Shown: positions 1 through 10,389, numbered from the stretch's first letter. The stretch is 64,000 nt of DNA from Flavobacterium gelidilacus DSM 15343 (GCF_000422685.1 NZ_KE383905.1:124001-188000), one strand, 5' to 3'. The notes: a model not told the origin generated them from the sequence alone. Numbers and translations: made by a program.

Positions 1-831
1 AAAGGAATTTTCAAAGTTATTGGTCAAGTTGGTTTAGGATTAATTGTGGGAAGTGTTTTGTATTTCAATGAAGGTGTTACGGTTCGAAAAGATACAGCTG
101 AAACTAGAATCACTGCTTCAAACACAGCTTTAAAATCAATGCTGGAAGAAAAGTCTACGGCTACAACTATACCATTTTTCAAAAACAATGAGTTTGATTA
201 TGCAGAAGTATTAAGCTTCATGGGTGATGGTTACGAGAATTGGGCTTGGATAATCTTTATTCCAGTTGTTATTTTTATTATCACTGCCGTTTCAAATGGA
301 GCAAATCTTACAGACGGAATCGATGGTCTAGCTGCGGGAACTTCAGCCATCTCAGTAATAGCACTTGGTATTTTTACATTCGTTTCGGGTAATATCATTT
401 TATCAGATTATCTAAATATAATGTATATCCCAAATTCGGGTGAAATGACTGTTTATATAGCTTCATTTATTGGAGCTTTAATCGGTTTTTTATGGTACAA
501 CTCCTATCCAGCATCAGTTTTTATGGGTGATACAGGAAGTCTAACTATTGGTGGAATCATTGCGGTTTTAGCTATTTCTGTTAGAAAAGAATTATTGCTT
601 CCTATTTTATGTGCCATCTTTTTTGCTGAAAATTTATCAGTAATCATACAGGTTAGTTATTTCAAATACACTAAAAAACGATTTGGTGAAGGTAGAAGAG
701 TTTTTCTCATGTCACCATTACATCATCATTATCAAAAAAAAGGATATCACGAAAGTAAAATTGTAACGCGATTTTGGATTGTTGCCATTATGCTTTCAAT
801 TCTAGCTATTGTAACCTTAAAACTAAGATAA
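1..831 (+). CDS. mraY: MraY, phospho-MurNAc-pentapeptide transferase (5' partial)
   Basis: The reading frame is open from base 1, so the start lies left of the window; 276 C-terminal residues are present, against roughly 400 for a complete flavobacterial MraY. MraY is the inner-membrane enzyme that moves phospho-MurNAc-pentapeptide from UDP to undecaprenyl phosphate, giving lipid I. The family signatures are visible: [10 protein letters not shown] (Asp-rich, nucleotide and metal binding), FMGDTGSL, and the cytoplasmic loop [12 protein letters not shown], between several hydrophobic helices. One base separates its stop from the murD ATG, as expected in a dcw operon. Identity is essentially certain; only the N-terminus is missing. 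Confidence 0.97.
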   Translation, partial: KGIFKVIGQVGLGLIVGSVLYFNEGVTVRKDTAETRITASNTALKSMLEEKSTATTIPFFKNNEFDYAEVLSFMGDGYENWAWIIFIPVVIFIITAVSNGANLTDGIDGLAAGTSAISVIALGIFTFVSGNIILSDYLNIMYIPNSGEMTVYIASFIGALIGFLWYNSYPASVFMGDTGSLTIGGIIAVLAISVRKELLLPILCAIFFAENLSVIIQVSYFKYTKKRFGEGRRVFLMSPLHHHYQKKGYHESKIVTRFWIVAIMLSILAIVTLKLR

Positions 832-832
832 C

Positions 833-2167
833 ATGAAAAGACTTGTAATACTTGGTGGTGGAGAAAGTGGTGTAGGAACAGCAATTCTTGGAAAGAAAAA
901 AGGATATGATGTTTTTGTATCCGATTTCGGAAAAATAAAAAGTAACTATAAAGAAGTTCTTGGCCTAAATAAAATTAATTGGGAAGATGAAAAGCATACA
1001 GAAGAATTAATTCTGAATGCAGACATCGTTATGAAAAGTCCAGGTATTCCTGAAAAAGCACCAATAGTTAAAAAGCTAATAGAAAAAGGTATTCCAGTTA
1101 TTTCAGAAATTGAATTTGCCTATCAATATACAGATGCTATTACAATTGGTATTACAGGAAGTAATGGAAAAACAACAACAACATTATTGACTTATCACTT
1201 ATTAAAACAAGGGGGTTTAAATGTCGGTTTAGCAGGAAATATTGGAAAGAGTTTTGCTTGGCAAGTAGCAGAAGATAAAGTAGATGTATATGTATTAGAA
1301 TTAAGCAGTTTTCAGTTAGACGGAATTGTTACTTACAAACCACATATTGCAGTTATAACAAACATAAGTCCAGATCATTTAGACAGATATAATTATGATT
1401 ATGGATTATACATTGAGTCAAAATTTAGAGTGACTTTAAACCAAACAGAAGACGATTATTTAATATATGATGATGACGATGAAGCTATTTCAATATGGCT
1501 AAAGAATAATAAAATAAAAGCAAAAAAATTACCTTTTTCATTAAAACACAAAGTCGAAGAAGGAAGCTATTTAGAAAACAAAACCCTTTATAATATCACA
1601 AACAACAAACAAATCAATATGTCAACAACAAATTTATCACTAGACGGAATGCATAATGTCAAGAACGCAATGGCTGCTACAACTATTGCACAGTTAATGA
1701 ACATTAGAAAACAAACAATCAGAGAGAGTTTGTCAAACTTCCAAGGAGTAGAACATCGTTTAGAAAAAGTGCTAAAGATTGAAAATGTTCAATACATCAA
1801 CGATTCAAAAGCGACCAACGTTAATGCCACCTTTTTTGCCCTAGAAAGTATGGAAACTCCAACTGTATGGATTGTCGGTGGAGTTGATAAAGGAAACGAC
1901 TATTCTGAGTTAACAGCTTTAGTAAATGAAAAAGTGAAAGCTATCATTTGTTTAGGTGTTGATAACAAAAAAATTATCGATTCTTTCAATAATATTGTTG
2001 ATATTATGGTTGAAACGAATTCTATGGAACAAGCTGTAAAAGTAGCTCAAAAAATTGCAGAAAGAGGAGATACAGTTTTATTGTCACCTGCTTGTGCAAG
2101 TTTTGATTTGTTTGAAAATTATGAAGACAGAGGAAATAAATTTAAAAGCGCTGTAAGAGGATTATAA
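833..2167 (+). CDS. murD: MurD, UDP-MurNAc-L-alanine:D-glutamate ligase
   Basis: Cytoplasmic ATP-dependent ligase adding D-Glu to UDP-MurNAc-L-Ala. The 444-residue protein has the usual three Mur-ligase domains: an N-terminal Rossmann-like UDP-binding region (LGGGESG near residue 7), a central ATPase with P-loop GITGSNGKTTTT at about 106-117, and a C-terminal domain. NDSKATN (about 323) is a Mur-ligase substrate motif, and ESKFR is in the place of the carbamylated-lysine motif. Length matches the family. The stop overlaps the ftsW start by one base (TAATG), implying translational coupling. Confidence 0.97.
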   Translation: MKRLVILGGGESGVGTAILGKKKGYDVFVSDFGKIKSNYKEVLGLNKINWEDEKHTEELILNADIVMKSPGIPEKAPIVKKLIEKGIPVISEIEFAYQYTDAITIGITGSNGKTTTTLLTYHLLKQGGLNVGLAGNIGKSFAWQVAEDKVDVYVLELSSFQLDGIVTYKPHIAVITNISPDHLDRYNYDYGLYIESKFRVTLNQTEDDYLIYDDDDEAISIWLKNNKIKAKKLPFSLKHKVEEGSYLENKTLYNITNNKQINMSTTNLSLDGMHNVKNAMAATTIAQLMNIRKQTIRESLSNFQGVEHRLEKVLKIENVQYINDSKATNVNATFFALESMETPTVWIVGGVDKGNDYSELTALVNEKVKAIICLGVDNKKIIDSFNNIVDIMVETNSMEQAVKVAQKIAERGDTVLLSPACASFDLFENYEDRGNKFKSAVRGL

Positions 2168-3456
2168 TGAACGAATTTATTAATAACTTAAAAGGAGACA
2201 AAGGAATTTGGGCATTAGTTTTTTTACTAGCTCTTATTTCATTTATGCCTGTATATAGTGCAAGTACAAATCTTGTCTATGTAATAGGTAAAGGCTCTAC
2301 ATTGGGTTATCTAGTAAAACATTTGGGTCATTTGTTTTTAGGGTTTTGTATCATTTATTTTGTGCATAAAATGCCCTATCATTACACTAAAGCCTTGTCA
2401 ATGTTGTTGATGCCTTTAGTTGTTGTTTTGTTGATTTATACTATGTTTCAAGGAACAACCATTGGTGGTGCAAATGCAAGCCGTTGGATAAGTATTCCTT
2501 TTGTTGGATTGAGTTTTCAAACTTCTTCATTAGCATTTATTGTTTTAATGGTATATGTAGCCAAATATTTAGCAAAAATCAAAGAAAAAGAATTCACTTT
2601 CAAATCTTCATTGATTGAATTATGGATGCCTGTTTTTTTGGTCTTGATTTTAATTTTACCAGCTAATTTTTCAACCACAGCCTTAATTTTCGCAATGGTT
2701 TGTATGTTGGTTTTTATTGGACAATATCCTATAAAATACCTAGCGGCAATTATTGGTGCTGGAATAGTGATGTTGACTTTGTTTATAGTAATGGCAAAAG
2801 CATTTCCGGATGCAATGCCAAATCGAGTTAAAACTTGGGAAAGTCGTATCGAACGTTTCTCAAGCAATAAAACGGATGAAGATAATTACCAAATTGATAA
2901 AGCAAAAATTGCAATTGCTTCAGGAAGAATTTATGGACTTGGTCCAGGGAAAAGTGTTCAGAAAAACTTTTTGCCTCAATCATCTTCTGATTTTATTTAT
3001 GCAATTATTGTAGAAGAATACGGACTTATTGGCGGACTAGGCATATTGTTCGTTTATATGTTGTTGTTCTTTAGATTTATCGTTTGTGCACATAAAGCTT
3101 CATCATTTTATGGTAAATTGTTAATTATAGGTTTGGGGTTTCCAATTATATTCCAAGCTTTAATCAATATGGGTGTTGCAGTTGAGTTGTTGCCTGTAAC
3201 CGGACAAACATTGCCTTTAATAAGTAGTGGGGGAACTTCTATTTGGATGACTTGTGCAGCCATTGGAGTTATCTTAAGTGTGAGTAAAAAGGACGAAGAA
3301 GTTGCAGCTGATTTGCAAGAATCTGAAAAACGAAATGAAGCTTTACAAAGAATAATAGATAAAGAAATTGAGCTAGAAGACGAAAGGGAAGATGAACAAA
3401 AAGAGTTAAAGAAAGAATCAAGTAAAAATCCTTTAGAACCCATATTAAATCAATAA
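2167..3456 (+). CDS. ftsW: FtsW/RodA/SpoVE-family septal peptidoglycan glycosyltransferase
   Basis: A SEDS polymerase that works with a class B PBP at the septum. The 429 residues form about ten hydrophobic helices. The SEDS signature near residues 338-356 reads [19 protein letters not shown], and GPGKS and EEYGLIGG motifs also fit. The C-terminal 50 or so residues are a highly charged Glu/Lys tail outside the membrane, common in Bacteroidetes FtsW. Position between murD and murG supports FtsW rather than RodA. It overlaps murD by one base; murG follows after two bases. Confidence 0.95.
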   Translation: MNEFINNLKGDKGIWALVFLLALISFMPVYSASTNLVYVIGKGSTLGYLVKHLGHLFLGFCIIYFVHKMPYHYTKALSMLLMPLVVVLLIYTMFQGTTIGGANASRWISIPFVGLSFQTSSLAFIVLMVYVAKYLAKIKEKEFTFKSSLIELWMPVFLVLILILPANFSTTALIFAMVCMLVFIGQYPIKYLAAIIGAGIVMLTLFIVMAKAFPDAMPNRVKTWESRIERFSSNKTDEDNYQIDKAKIAIASGRIYGLGPGKSVQKNFLPQSSSDFIYAIIVEEYGLIGGLGILFVYMLLFFRFIVCAHKASSFYGKLLIIGLGFPIIFQALINMGVAVELLPVTGQTLPLISSGGTSIWMTCAAIGVILSVSKKDEEVAADLQESEKRNEALQRIIDKEIELEDEREDEQKELKKESSKNPLEPILNQ

Positions 3457-3458
3457 TA

Positions 3459-4547
3459 ATGAGTGTCAAAAAATTCATAATAAGTGGCGGTGGGACAGGT
3501 GGACATATCTATCCTGCAATCGCTATTGCCGATGAATTAAAAAATAAATTTCCAGATGCTGAATTCCTGTTTGTAGGGGCAAAAGACAAAATGGAAATGC
3601 AGAAAGTGCCTCAAGCAGGCTATAAAATAAAAGGTCTTTGGATTGCAGGTTTACAACGAAAATTGACGTTAAAAAACGCACTGTTTCCATTTAAACTAAG
3701 TTCTAGTTTATGGAAGTCATTCTTAATTTTAAAAAAATTTAAACCAGATGTGGTAATCGGAACTGGAGGTTTTGCATCTGGTGCTGTACTAAAAATGGCT
3801 ACTGTTTTAAATATTCCAACATTAGTTCAAGAACAGAATTCTTATCCTGGAATTACAAATAAGTTGTTGGCTAAAAAAGCAAGTTCAATTTGCGTGGCTT
3901 ATGAAAATTTAGAGCGTTTTTTTCCAAAAGAGAAGACCAAATTAACCGGCAATCCTGTTCGTCAAGATTTAATTTCGGTTGACAAAAATAGAACGGAAGC
4001 CATAGCTTATTTCAATTTAGATAAAACTAAAAAAACAGTATTGGTTCTAGGTGGAAGTTTAGGAGCTAGAAGAATCAACCAATTAATAGCGCAAGAATTA
4101 GAATTTTTTTTAAAGTGTGATGTTCAAGTAATTTGGCAATGTGGAAAGCTATATCACGATCAATATCATAATCTTAGTGCTGCAAATGTTCAAGTAGTTT
4201 CGTTTATTGATAGAATGGATTTGGTTTATGCAGCAGCAGATTTTATAATTTCACGTTCTGGTGCATCATCAGTTTCTGAATTATGTATCATAGGAAAACC
4301 AACAATTTTCATTCCTTCACCAAATGTAGCTGAAGATCATCAAACCAAAAATGCAAATGCAATTTGTGATAAAAACGGTGCGATTTTAATCAAAGAATCA
4401 AATCTAGATAATGATTTTGAAACTATTTTTAAAGAAATGATTTCAGATGAAGAAAAACAAAAGACTTTAAGTCAAAATATAAAAAAGCTAGCCTTACCAA
4501 ACGCTACAAAAGATATTGTTAAGGAGATTGAAAAGCTATTAAATTAG
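3459..4547 (+). CDS. murG: MurG, lipid II-forming GlcNAc transferase
   Basis: GT28 glycosyltransferase acting at the cytoplasmic membrane face: it adds GlcNAc from UDP-GlcNAc to lipid I to give lipid II. The N-terminal glycine-rich loop [11 protein letters not shown] lies at residues 10-20. [19 protein letters not shown] and the C-terminal UDP-GlcNAc site [11 protein letters not shown] followed by [15 protein letters not shown] are all present. The 362-residue length is normal. The preceding ftsW stop is two bases away; a 54-bp gap follows before murC, the widest gap in this part of the cluster. Confidence 0.97.
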   Translation: MSVKKFIISGGGTGGHIYPAIAIADELKNKFPDAEFLFVGAKDKMEMQKVPQAGYKIKGLWIAGLQRKLTLKNALFPFKLSSSLWKSFLILKKFKPDVVIGTGGFASGAVLKMATVLNIPTLVQEQNSYPGITNKLLAKKASSICVAYENLERFFPKEKTKLTGNPVRQDLISVDKNRTEAIAYFNLDKTKKTVLVLGGSLGARRINQLIAQELEFFLKCDVQVIWQCGKLYHDQYHNLSAANVQVVSFIDRMDLVYAAADFIISRSGASSVSELCIIGKPTIFIPSPNVAEDHQTKNANAICDKNGAILIKESNLDNDFETIFKEMISDEEKQKTLSQNIKKLALPNATKDIVKEIEKLLN

Positions 4548-4601
4548 GCTATATTATAAATCATTGCCGTTTGGTTTTAGCCAACGAAAGAATAACAAAA
4601 T

Positions 4602-5960
4602 ATGAACATAAACCAAATACATAACATCTATTTCATAGGCATCGGAGGCATCGGAATGAGTGCTTTGGCTCGCTATTTTAAAAATATTGGAAAAAATGTA
4701 AGTGGCTATGATAAAACACAAACGCAACTAACAAAAGAATTACAACAAGAAGGTATTGAAGTTCATTTTGAAGATAACATCGATTTAATTCCAAAAGATT
4801 ATTATGTAGAAAATACGTTGGTCGTTATTACACCAGCTGTTCCGGTTTTACATTCTGAATGGAATTATTTCAACGAAAGAAATTACACGGTTAAAAAACG
4901 TGCAGAAGTACTTGGGTTAATTACAAAAGACACTTTTTGTTTCGCAGTTGCAGGAACGCATGGAAAAACTACAACATCAAGTATTTTGGCGCATATTTTA
5001 TTTGATAGTGGTTTAGATGTAACCTCATTTTTAGGTGGAATTGTAGAAAATTACAACTCAAATCTTGTCGGAAACGGAAAAACAATAACAGTAGTGGAAG
5101 CTGATGAATTTGACCGTTCGTTTTTACATCTTCATCCAAATATTGCTTGTATTACTTCGATGGATGCTGATCATTTAGATATTTATGGTGATGCTTCTGC
5201 TATTGAAGAAAGTTTTAGAGAATTTGCAGCTAAAGTTGAAGATAAATCCAATTTGTTTTATGCAAATGGTTTGGTTCTTGATGGTGTTTCAGTCGGAATA
5301 GACGATGATGCTAAAATAATAGCAAAAAACATAAAAATTGAAAATGGATATTATGTATTTGATGCCAAATTTGAAAATGAATTAATCGAAAATATCCAAT
5401 TTGGATTGCCCGGACATCATAATTTATCTAACGCGCTTATGGCTTTGTCAATGGCAAAAAGATATGGTGTTGAAACGGATAAAATTAAAAAAGCATTAGC
5501 TTCTTTTAAAGGAATAAGAAGGCGTTTTTCTTTTCAAATTAGGGAAGAGAAATTAACATACATAGACGATTATGCACATCACCCAACAGAAATAAATGCA
5601 GTGCATCAAGCAGTTCGCGAATTGTTTCCAAACCAAAAAGTTTGTGCCGTTTTTCAACCACATTTATTTAGTAGAACAAAAGATTTTGCAGATGATTTTG
5701 CAAAAAGCTTGTCAAAGTTTGATGAAGTTCTGTTAATGGAAATTTATCCAGCTCGTGAGTTGCCAATAGAAGGCATAACTTCAACTTGGTTATTAAATAA
5801 AATAGAGAATAACAATAAAAAATTAGTTCAAAAAGAAGAAATAAAGGATCAATTAACTAAATCAAACGCAACAGTTTTTGTAACTATTGGTGCTGGTGAT
5901 TTAGGGGAAATGGTTTCAGAAATAAAAATGACTTTAAGTGAAAAAATTGAATTGGAATAA
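4602..5960 (+). CDS. murC: MurC, UDP-MurNAc:L-alanine ligase
   Basis: Adds the first residue (L-Ala) of the peptidoglycan stem peptide in the cytoplasm. The 452-residue protein starts with the MurC-type UDP-binding loop GIGGIGMSALA (13-23), has the P-loop GTHGKTTTSS at 118-127 and the C-terminal DDYAHHPTEI motif typical of MurC and Mpl. Cluster position favours MurC over Mpl. Its 3' end overlaps ftsQ by 23 bases. Confidence 0.96.
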   Translation: MNINQIHNIYFIGIGGIGMSALARYFKNIGKNVSGYDKTQTQLTKELQQEGIEVHFEDNIDLIPKDYYVENTLVVITPAVPVLHSEWNYFNERNYTVKKRAEVLGLITKDTFCFAVAGTHGKTTTSSILAHILFDSGLDVTSFLGGIVENYNSNLVGNGKTITVVEADEFDRSFLHLHPNIACITSMDADHLDIYGDASAIEESFREFAAKVEDKSNLFYANGLVLDGVSVGIDDDAKIIAKNIKIENGYYVFDAKFENELIENIQFGLPGHHNLSNALMALSMAKRYGVETDKIKKALASFKGIRRRFSFQIREEKLTYIDDYAHHPTEINAVHQAVRELFPNQKVCAVFQPHLFSRTKDFADDFAKSLSKFDEVLLMEIYPARELPIEGITSTWLLNKIENNNKKLVQKEEIKDQLTKSNATVFVTIGAGDLGEMVSEIKMTLSEKIELE

Positions 5961-6660
5961 TATACGTTTAGTTCTCATTGTAGTGCTAATGATTTTCTTG
6001 TATTCTTTCTCTGGAACCAAAAACCAAGAGCGAAAAATACAGAAGATAAATATTGCTTTCAATGCAGATGATTATCCGTTTTTAAATGAAACGATGGTTA
6101 ATAACTTGTTAATACAAAATTTTCAAGGTACTTCCAAAGTAAAAAAAGAAAGGGTAGATTTGAACAAGCTAGAAAGTTTGTTGAATGCCAATAAATACGT
6201 AGATAATTCTGAGGTTTTTTGTTCGATTGATGGATTTCTTAATGCAAAAATAAAACAGAAAAAACCTATAATTAGAGTTTTTAACGAAAATGGTTCTTAC
6301 TATTTAGATGATAAAGGAAATAAAGTTCCTTTGTCAGAAAATTTCACACCAAGAGTACCTGTATATTATGGTGTAATTAGTGCTAAGGAAGTAAAACAGC
6401 TAGTTAGTCTTTTTAATTTTATTGAAAATGACGAAATGCTAAAACATAATATAGTTGATATAAAAAAAACACAGAAAGGGAATATTATTTTTTCTGTAAG
6501 GAATTATGACTATAAAGTGATTTTTGGAACAGAAGCCAACATGGAAACCAAATTCAAAAATTACAAAGCGTTTTTACAACACGCAACAAAAGATACATTG
6601 ATTAAAAGGTATAAGTCAATCAATTTGATTTTTACAGAACAGGTAATTTGTGCTAAATAA
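5938..6660 (+). CDS. ftsQ: FtsQ/DivIB-type cell division protein
   Basis: Bitopic division protein that links early and late divisome parts. The 240-residue product has a short cytoplasmic end, one membrane helix (about 8-25, VLIVVLMIFLYSF) and a periplasmic POTRA/beta region. Sequence conservation in this family is weak, so the call rests on topology, size and the murC-ftsQ-ftsA order. The start is a GTG at 5938 inside the murC end, suggesting translational coupling. No ddl gene lies between murC and ftsQ. Confidence 0.88.
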   Translation: MKKLNWNNIRLVLIVVLMIFLYSFSGTKNQERKIQKINIAFNADDYPFLNETMVNNLLIQNFQGTSKVKKERVDLNKLESLLNANKYVDNSEVFCSIDGFLNAKIKQKKPIIRVFNENGSYYLDDKGNKVPLSENFTPRVPVYYGVISAKEVKQLVSLFNFIENDEMLKHNIVDIKKTQKGNIIFSVRNYDYKVIFGTEANMETKFKNYKAFLQHATKDTLIKRYKSINLIFTEQVICAK

Positions 6661-6667
6661 TTTGGGT

Positions 6668-8029
6668 ATGGGAAAAGATAACATAGCAGTAGGATTAGAC
6701 ATCGGAACAACAAAAATTGTTGCAATGATTGGTCGCCAAAACGAATACGGTAAACTTGAGATTCTAGGAATAGGAAAATCAAAAAGTTTGGGTGTACATC
6801 GTGGTGTGGTGAATAATATCACGCAAACTATTCAGTCTATCCAACAAGCCGTTCAAGAAGCAGAAGCAAATTCAGACTATAAAATTAACGATGTTGTGGT
6901 TGGAATTGCAGGTCAACATATTCGTAGTATTCAACACAGCGATTACATCAGTAGGCCAAATGCTGAAGAAGTAATTGGTGATGCAGATATAGATCAATTA
7001 ATTGGTCAAGTACATAAATTGGCCATGTTGCCTGGAGAAGAAATTATCCATGTTTTGCCTCAAGAATTCAGAATAGACGGTCAAGCCGAAATAAAAGAAC
7101 CAGTTGGAATGTACGGTTCAAGAGTTGAATCTAGTTTTCACGTGGTTGTTGGTCAAGCTGCTTCAATTAGAAATGTAGGAAGATGCATCAAAAGTGCTGG
7201 ACTAGATTTGTCAGGATTAACCCTAGAGCCATTAGCTTCGGCTGACGCGGTTTTAAGTCAAGAAGAAAAAGAAGCTGGTGTAGCTTTAATAGATATAGGT
7301 GGTGGAACAACAGATTTAGCGATTTTTAAAGACGGAATTATTCGTCATACTGCCGTAATTCCTTTCGGAGGAAATGTTATTACGGAAGATATCAAAGAAG
7401 GTTGTTCAATCATCGAAAAACAGGCAGAATTACTAAAAGTAAAATTTGGTTCAGCTTGGCCTGGAGAAAATAAAGACAACGAAATTGTTTCTATTCCTGG
7501 ATTAAGAGGACGTGAACCGAAAGAGATTTCACTTAAAAATTTATCAAAAATTATTCACGCTAGAGTTGTGGAAATTATTGAGCAAGTTTATGCTGAGATT
7601 AAAGAATATGGTCACGAAGACAATAAGAAAAAATTGATCGCTGGTATAGTTTTAACGGGTGGTGGTGCCGAATTAAAGCACATCAAACAATTAGTAGAAT
7701 ATATAACAGGAATGGACACTCGTATTGGTTATCCAAATGAGCATTTAGCTGGAGATTCTGACGAAGAAATATCTAGTCCATTATACGCAACAGCTGTTGG
7801 TTTAGTAATGAATAGTATTAGAAATAATACTAAAAGCGCTACACCATTAGTAGAAATGAAAAAAGCAGAAGTTGTTAAACAAACAGAAGTAATTGTCGAA
7901 GAAGAGATTGTTGACAATGAAATGGTGACATCAAATAACGACACAGAGAGTACAGAGGGAAAAGTTAAAAGATCATTCTTTGATAAATATATTGAAAAAA
8001 TTAAAGAATTTTTAGATAACGCTGAGTAG
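6668..8029 (+). CDS. ftsA: FtsA, actin-like divisome membrane tether
   Basis: Actin-fold ATPase that anchors FtsZ filaments to the membrane. ATP-binding motifs are clear: VGLDIGTTKIVAMIG at the N-terminus, ALIDIGGGTTDLAIF in the middle and VLTGGGAELKHI near the C-terminus, with a family 1C/SHS2 insertion between. The C-terminal SFFDKYIEKIKEFLDNAE is a plausible amphipathic membrane-targeting helix after an acidic linker. An upstream GTG at 6650 would add six residues (MLNNLG) and overlap ftsQ. I prefer the ATG at 6668, which begins MGKDNIAVGLD, directly at the conserved fold. Confidence 0.95.
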   Translation: MGKDNIAVGLDIGTTKIVAMIGRQNEYGKLEILGIGKSKSLGVHRGVVNNITQTIQSIQQAVQEAEANSDYKINDVVVGIAGQHIRSIQHSDYISRPNAEEVIGDADIDQLIGQVHKLAMLPGEEIIHVLPQEFRIDGQAEIKEPVGMYGSRVESSFHVVVGQAASIRNVGRCIKSAGLDLSGLTLEPLASADAVLSQEEKEAGVALIDIGGGTTDLAIFKDGIIRHTAVIPFGGNVITEDIKEGCSIIEKQAELLKVKFGSAWPGENKDNEIVSIPGLRGREPKEISLKNLSKIIHARVVEIIEQVYAEIKEYGHEDNKKKLIAGIVLTGGGAELKHIKQLVEYITGMDTRIGYPNEHLAGDSDEEISSPLYATAVGLVMNSIRNNTKSATPLVEMKKAEVVKQTEVIVEEEIVDNEMVTSNNDTESTEGKVKRSFFDKYIEKIKEFLDNAE

Positions 8030-8097
8030 AAATTTTGCAGTATTTGATGAAAATTGGTGCAAAAGAATAAAATAAGAAAAAATTAAAACCCAAAAAT

Positions 8098-10080
8098 ATG
8101 AGCAACGAATCAGAATTTGGAAACATTTCATTTGATTTACCTAAAAATCAATCGAACGTAATTAAGGTAATAGGTGTTGGTGGCGGTGGAAGCAACGCAA
8201 TCAACCACATGTTTAAGCAAGGCATAAAAGGAGTTGACTTTATTATCTGTAATACAGATTCTCAAGCACTCGCAAATAGTCCTGTGCCGAATAAAATACA
8301 ATTAGGTGTAAACCTTACAGAAGGTCTTGGTGCTGGAGCTAATCCAGAAGTAGGACAACAATCTGCTATTGAAAGTATTGATGAAATCGAAAAAATGTTA
8401 GATACTAACACAAAAATGATTTTCATCACAGCTGGTATGGGTGGAGGAACCGGAACAGGTGCTGCACCAGTTATCGCTCAATTGGCAAAAGAAAGAGATA
8501 TTCTTACAGTTGGTATCGTAACAATTCCTTTTCAATTTGAAGGAAAGGTACGACAAGAACAAGCTTTGCAAGGAGTCGAAAGATTGCGTAAACAAGTGGA
8601 TTCACTTATCGTAATCAACAACAATAAATTAAGAGAAGTATATGGTAATTTAGGTTTCAAAGCTGGATTCTCAAAAGCAGATGAAGTTTTAGCAACTGCT
8701 TCAAGAGGAATTGCAGAGGTAATTACACATCACTACACCCAAAATATTGACCTTAAAGATGCTAAAACAGTTCTTTCTAATAGTGGTACAGCTATTATGG
8801 GTTCTGCTGTAGCTTCTGGAGATGATAGAGCGAAAATCGCTATTAAAAGCGCATTAGATTCGCCATTGTTAAATGATAATAAAATTACAGGTGCCAAAAA
8901 TGTATTGCTGCTAATTGTTTCAGGTTCGCAAGAAATTACAATTGATGAAATCGGAGAAATCAATGACTTCATTCAAACTGAAGCAGGTTTCAACGCTAAT
9001 ATTATTATGGGAGTTGGTGAAGATGATTCATTAGAAGATGCAGTTTCTGTAACAATTATTGCAACTGGTTTCAATGCAGAACAACAACACGGAATTGTAA
9101 ACACAGAACCAAATAGAATTATCCATTCATTAGATGACGAACAAAAAGTCGTTAAAAATTTACTTGATAAGACAAATTTTAATATAGAAGTTGAAGCAGA
9201 AGTTGTTAATCCAATTAAAACTGAGTCAACTTCATCAATAACGTCACAAGAAGAAACTGTAGTTTATGAAGAAGCTGAAGAGAAAATTGTTTTCACTTTA
9301 GAAGAAGCTAAAGAAGAATTCAATGCAATTGTAGCTCAAGAAAATGAATTAATTGCTACAACCGAAGCTATAAAAAACATTGGAGTTACCTTCGAAATTA
9401 TTTCTCCACAAACTAAAGAAGAACCAGTTTTCGAAATTACATCAATGCCAAAACCAATCAGAGAAATCGAAGTGGTTGAGCCAGAATTTGTAAAAGCAAA
9501 AGAAGATGATTTACTTTTTTCTTTAGATATGTTTGAAGATAAAAAAGAAGTAAATGATAATCAAATTATTTTCAATCTTACGGATGATGCAAAAGAAATT
9601 GTAGTAAATGAGCACGTTGAATTTATTCCTGTTACAGAAGTAGAAAAAAACGGAATCATTAAACATTCATTAGAAGAATATTTAGAAAAAGAAAACGAAT
9701 TATTGACTGCTAAACCAACACAGGTTTCAGAACCAATAAATCCAGAATTAGATATTAAAATAAATACTGTTGAAGCTAAAGAAACAGAAGAGTCAATTTC
9801 AAGTCTAGAAAATAGAGATTTAACAGAGTTAACTATTGAAGAAACTTTACGTCTACGTACAGAAGAACGCAAACGTAAAATGAAAGAATTCAATTATAAA
9901 TTCAATACAAATTCTCGTATAGATGAAATCGAAAGACAACCTGCCTACAAAAGAATGGGAGTTGATTTAGAGTCACCAGAATTAAACAATAATAAGTCTA
10001 GAATGTCTCTAGGAAATGATAGTAACGACGATCCCCAATTGCGTTCTAACAATTCCTTCTTGCATGACAACGTAGACTAA
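8098..10080 (+). CDS. ftsZ: FtsZ, tubulin-like division GTPase with very long C-terminal linker
   Basis: Forms the Z-ring. The tubulin-like GTPase core spans about residues 20-330, with VIGVGGGGSNAINHM at 25-39 and the tubulin signature GGGTGTG at 115-121. It is followed by roughly 300 residues rich in Glu, Lys and Val. E. coli FtsZ is near 383 residues, so at 660 residues almost half of this protein is linker and tail. The last residues (RSNNSFLHDNVD) look like a conserved terminal peptide, and a charged stretch EERKRKMKEFNYKFNTNSR precedes it. It is the last dcw gene and is followed by a terminator. Confidence 0.97.
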   Translation: MSNESEFGNISFDLPKNQSNVIKVIGVGGGGSNAINHMFKQGIKGVDFIICNTDSQALANSPVPNKIQLGVNLTEGLGAGANPEVGQQSAIESIDEIEKMLDTNTKMIFITAGMGGGTGTGAAPVIAQLAKERDILTVGIVTIPFQFEGKVRQEQALQGVERLRKQVDSLIVINNNKLREVYGNLGFKAGFSKADEVLATASRGIAEVITHHYTQNIDLKDAKTVLSNSGTAIMGSAVASGDDRAKIAIKSALDSPLLNDNKITGAKNVLLLIVSGSQEITIDEIGEINDFIQTEAGFNANIIMGVGEDDSLEDAVSVTIIATGFNAEQQHGIVNTEPNRIIHSLDDEQKVVKNLLDKTNFNIEVEAEVVNPIKTESTSSITSQEETVVYEEAEEKIVFTLEEAKEEFNAIVAQENELIATTEAIKNIGVTFEIISPQTKEEPVFEITSMPKPIREIEVVEPEFVKAKEDDLLFSLDMFEDKKEVNDNQIIFNLTDDAKEIVVNEHVEFIPVTEVEKNGIIKHSLEEYLEKENELLTAKPTQVSEPINPELDIKINTVEAKETEESISSLENRDLTELTIEETLRLRTEERKRKMKEFNYKFNTNSRIDEIERQPAYKRMGVDLESPELNNNKSRMSLGNDSNDDPQLRSNNSFLHDNVD

Positions 10081-10100
10081 TGCTCCGTAAACTTAACCTA

Positions 10101-10136
10101 AAAACCCGTATCGTTTTCAATAACAATACGGGTTTT
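10101..10136 (+). terminator. Rho-independent terminator closing the dcw cluster
   Basis: An inverted repeat, AAAACCCGTAT..ATACGGGTTTT, starts 21 nt after the ftsZ stop; the loop is about 10-14 nt and the 3' arm runs into TTTTTT. This ends transcription from ftsZ. Confidence 0.85.
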
Positions 10137-10142
10137 TTAATT

Positions 10143-10150
10143 ACCTTTGT
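10143..10150 (+). promoter_or_regulatory. Candidate -7 element (TACCTTTG) upstream of repeat and YqeY gene
   Basis: TACCTTTG matches the Bacteroidetes -7 consensus TAnnTTTG exactly. It sits right after the ftsZ terminator and 240 bp before the YqeY-type gene. No clear TTG element lies 17-23 nt upstream, so support is partial. If used, the start site would be near 10155 and the folded repeat at 10171-10310 would lie in the 5' leader. Confidence 0.3.
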
Positions 10151-10170
10151 TCTAGTTTTTAATTAGAACC

Positions 10171-10310
10171 TATTTCCAGCTTTTCATTACAAGCTTTTTG
10201 CACTTATTTGTTTTTTCTAAGCAAAAAAAGGAGCTTCATAAAGTCGCTCTTTTTTCACAAGAAAAAATCAAACAAGCCACAAAAAGGCTTTTCATTGCAA
10301 TCTGGGGTAT
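10171..10310 (+). repeat. Dispersed folded intergenic repeat, copy A (long form)
   Basis: Begins CTATTTCCAGCTTTTCATTA and ends GCAATCTGGGGTAT. It shares its ends and internal CTTTTTG..CAAAAAGG blocks with the inverted copy at 62744-62831. It is rich in internal inverted repeats, for example AAGCC/GGCTT near 10274-10290. It also holds a direct repeat, GCTTTTCATT, near both ends. No coding potential is seen. It looks like a non-autonomous, REP-like or structured-RNA element. Confidence 0.55.
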
Positions 10311-10389
10311 TTTTAAATGTCGGATTTTCAGATATTAGATTTTCTGACAACAAACAACATATAACTTACAACAAATAAAAACAAACACA

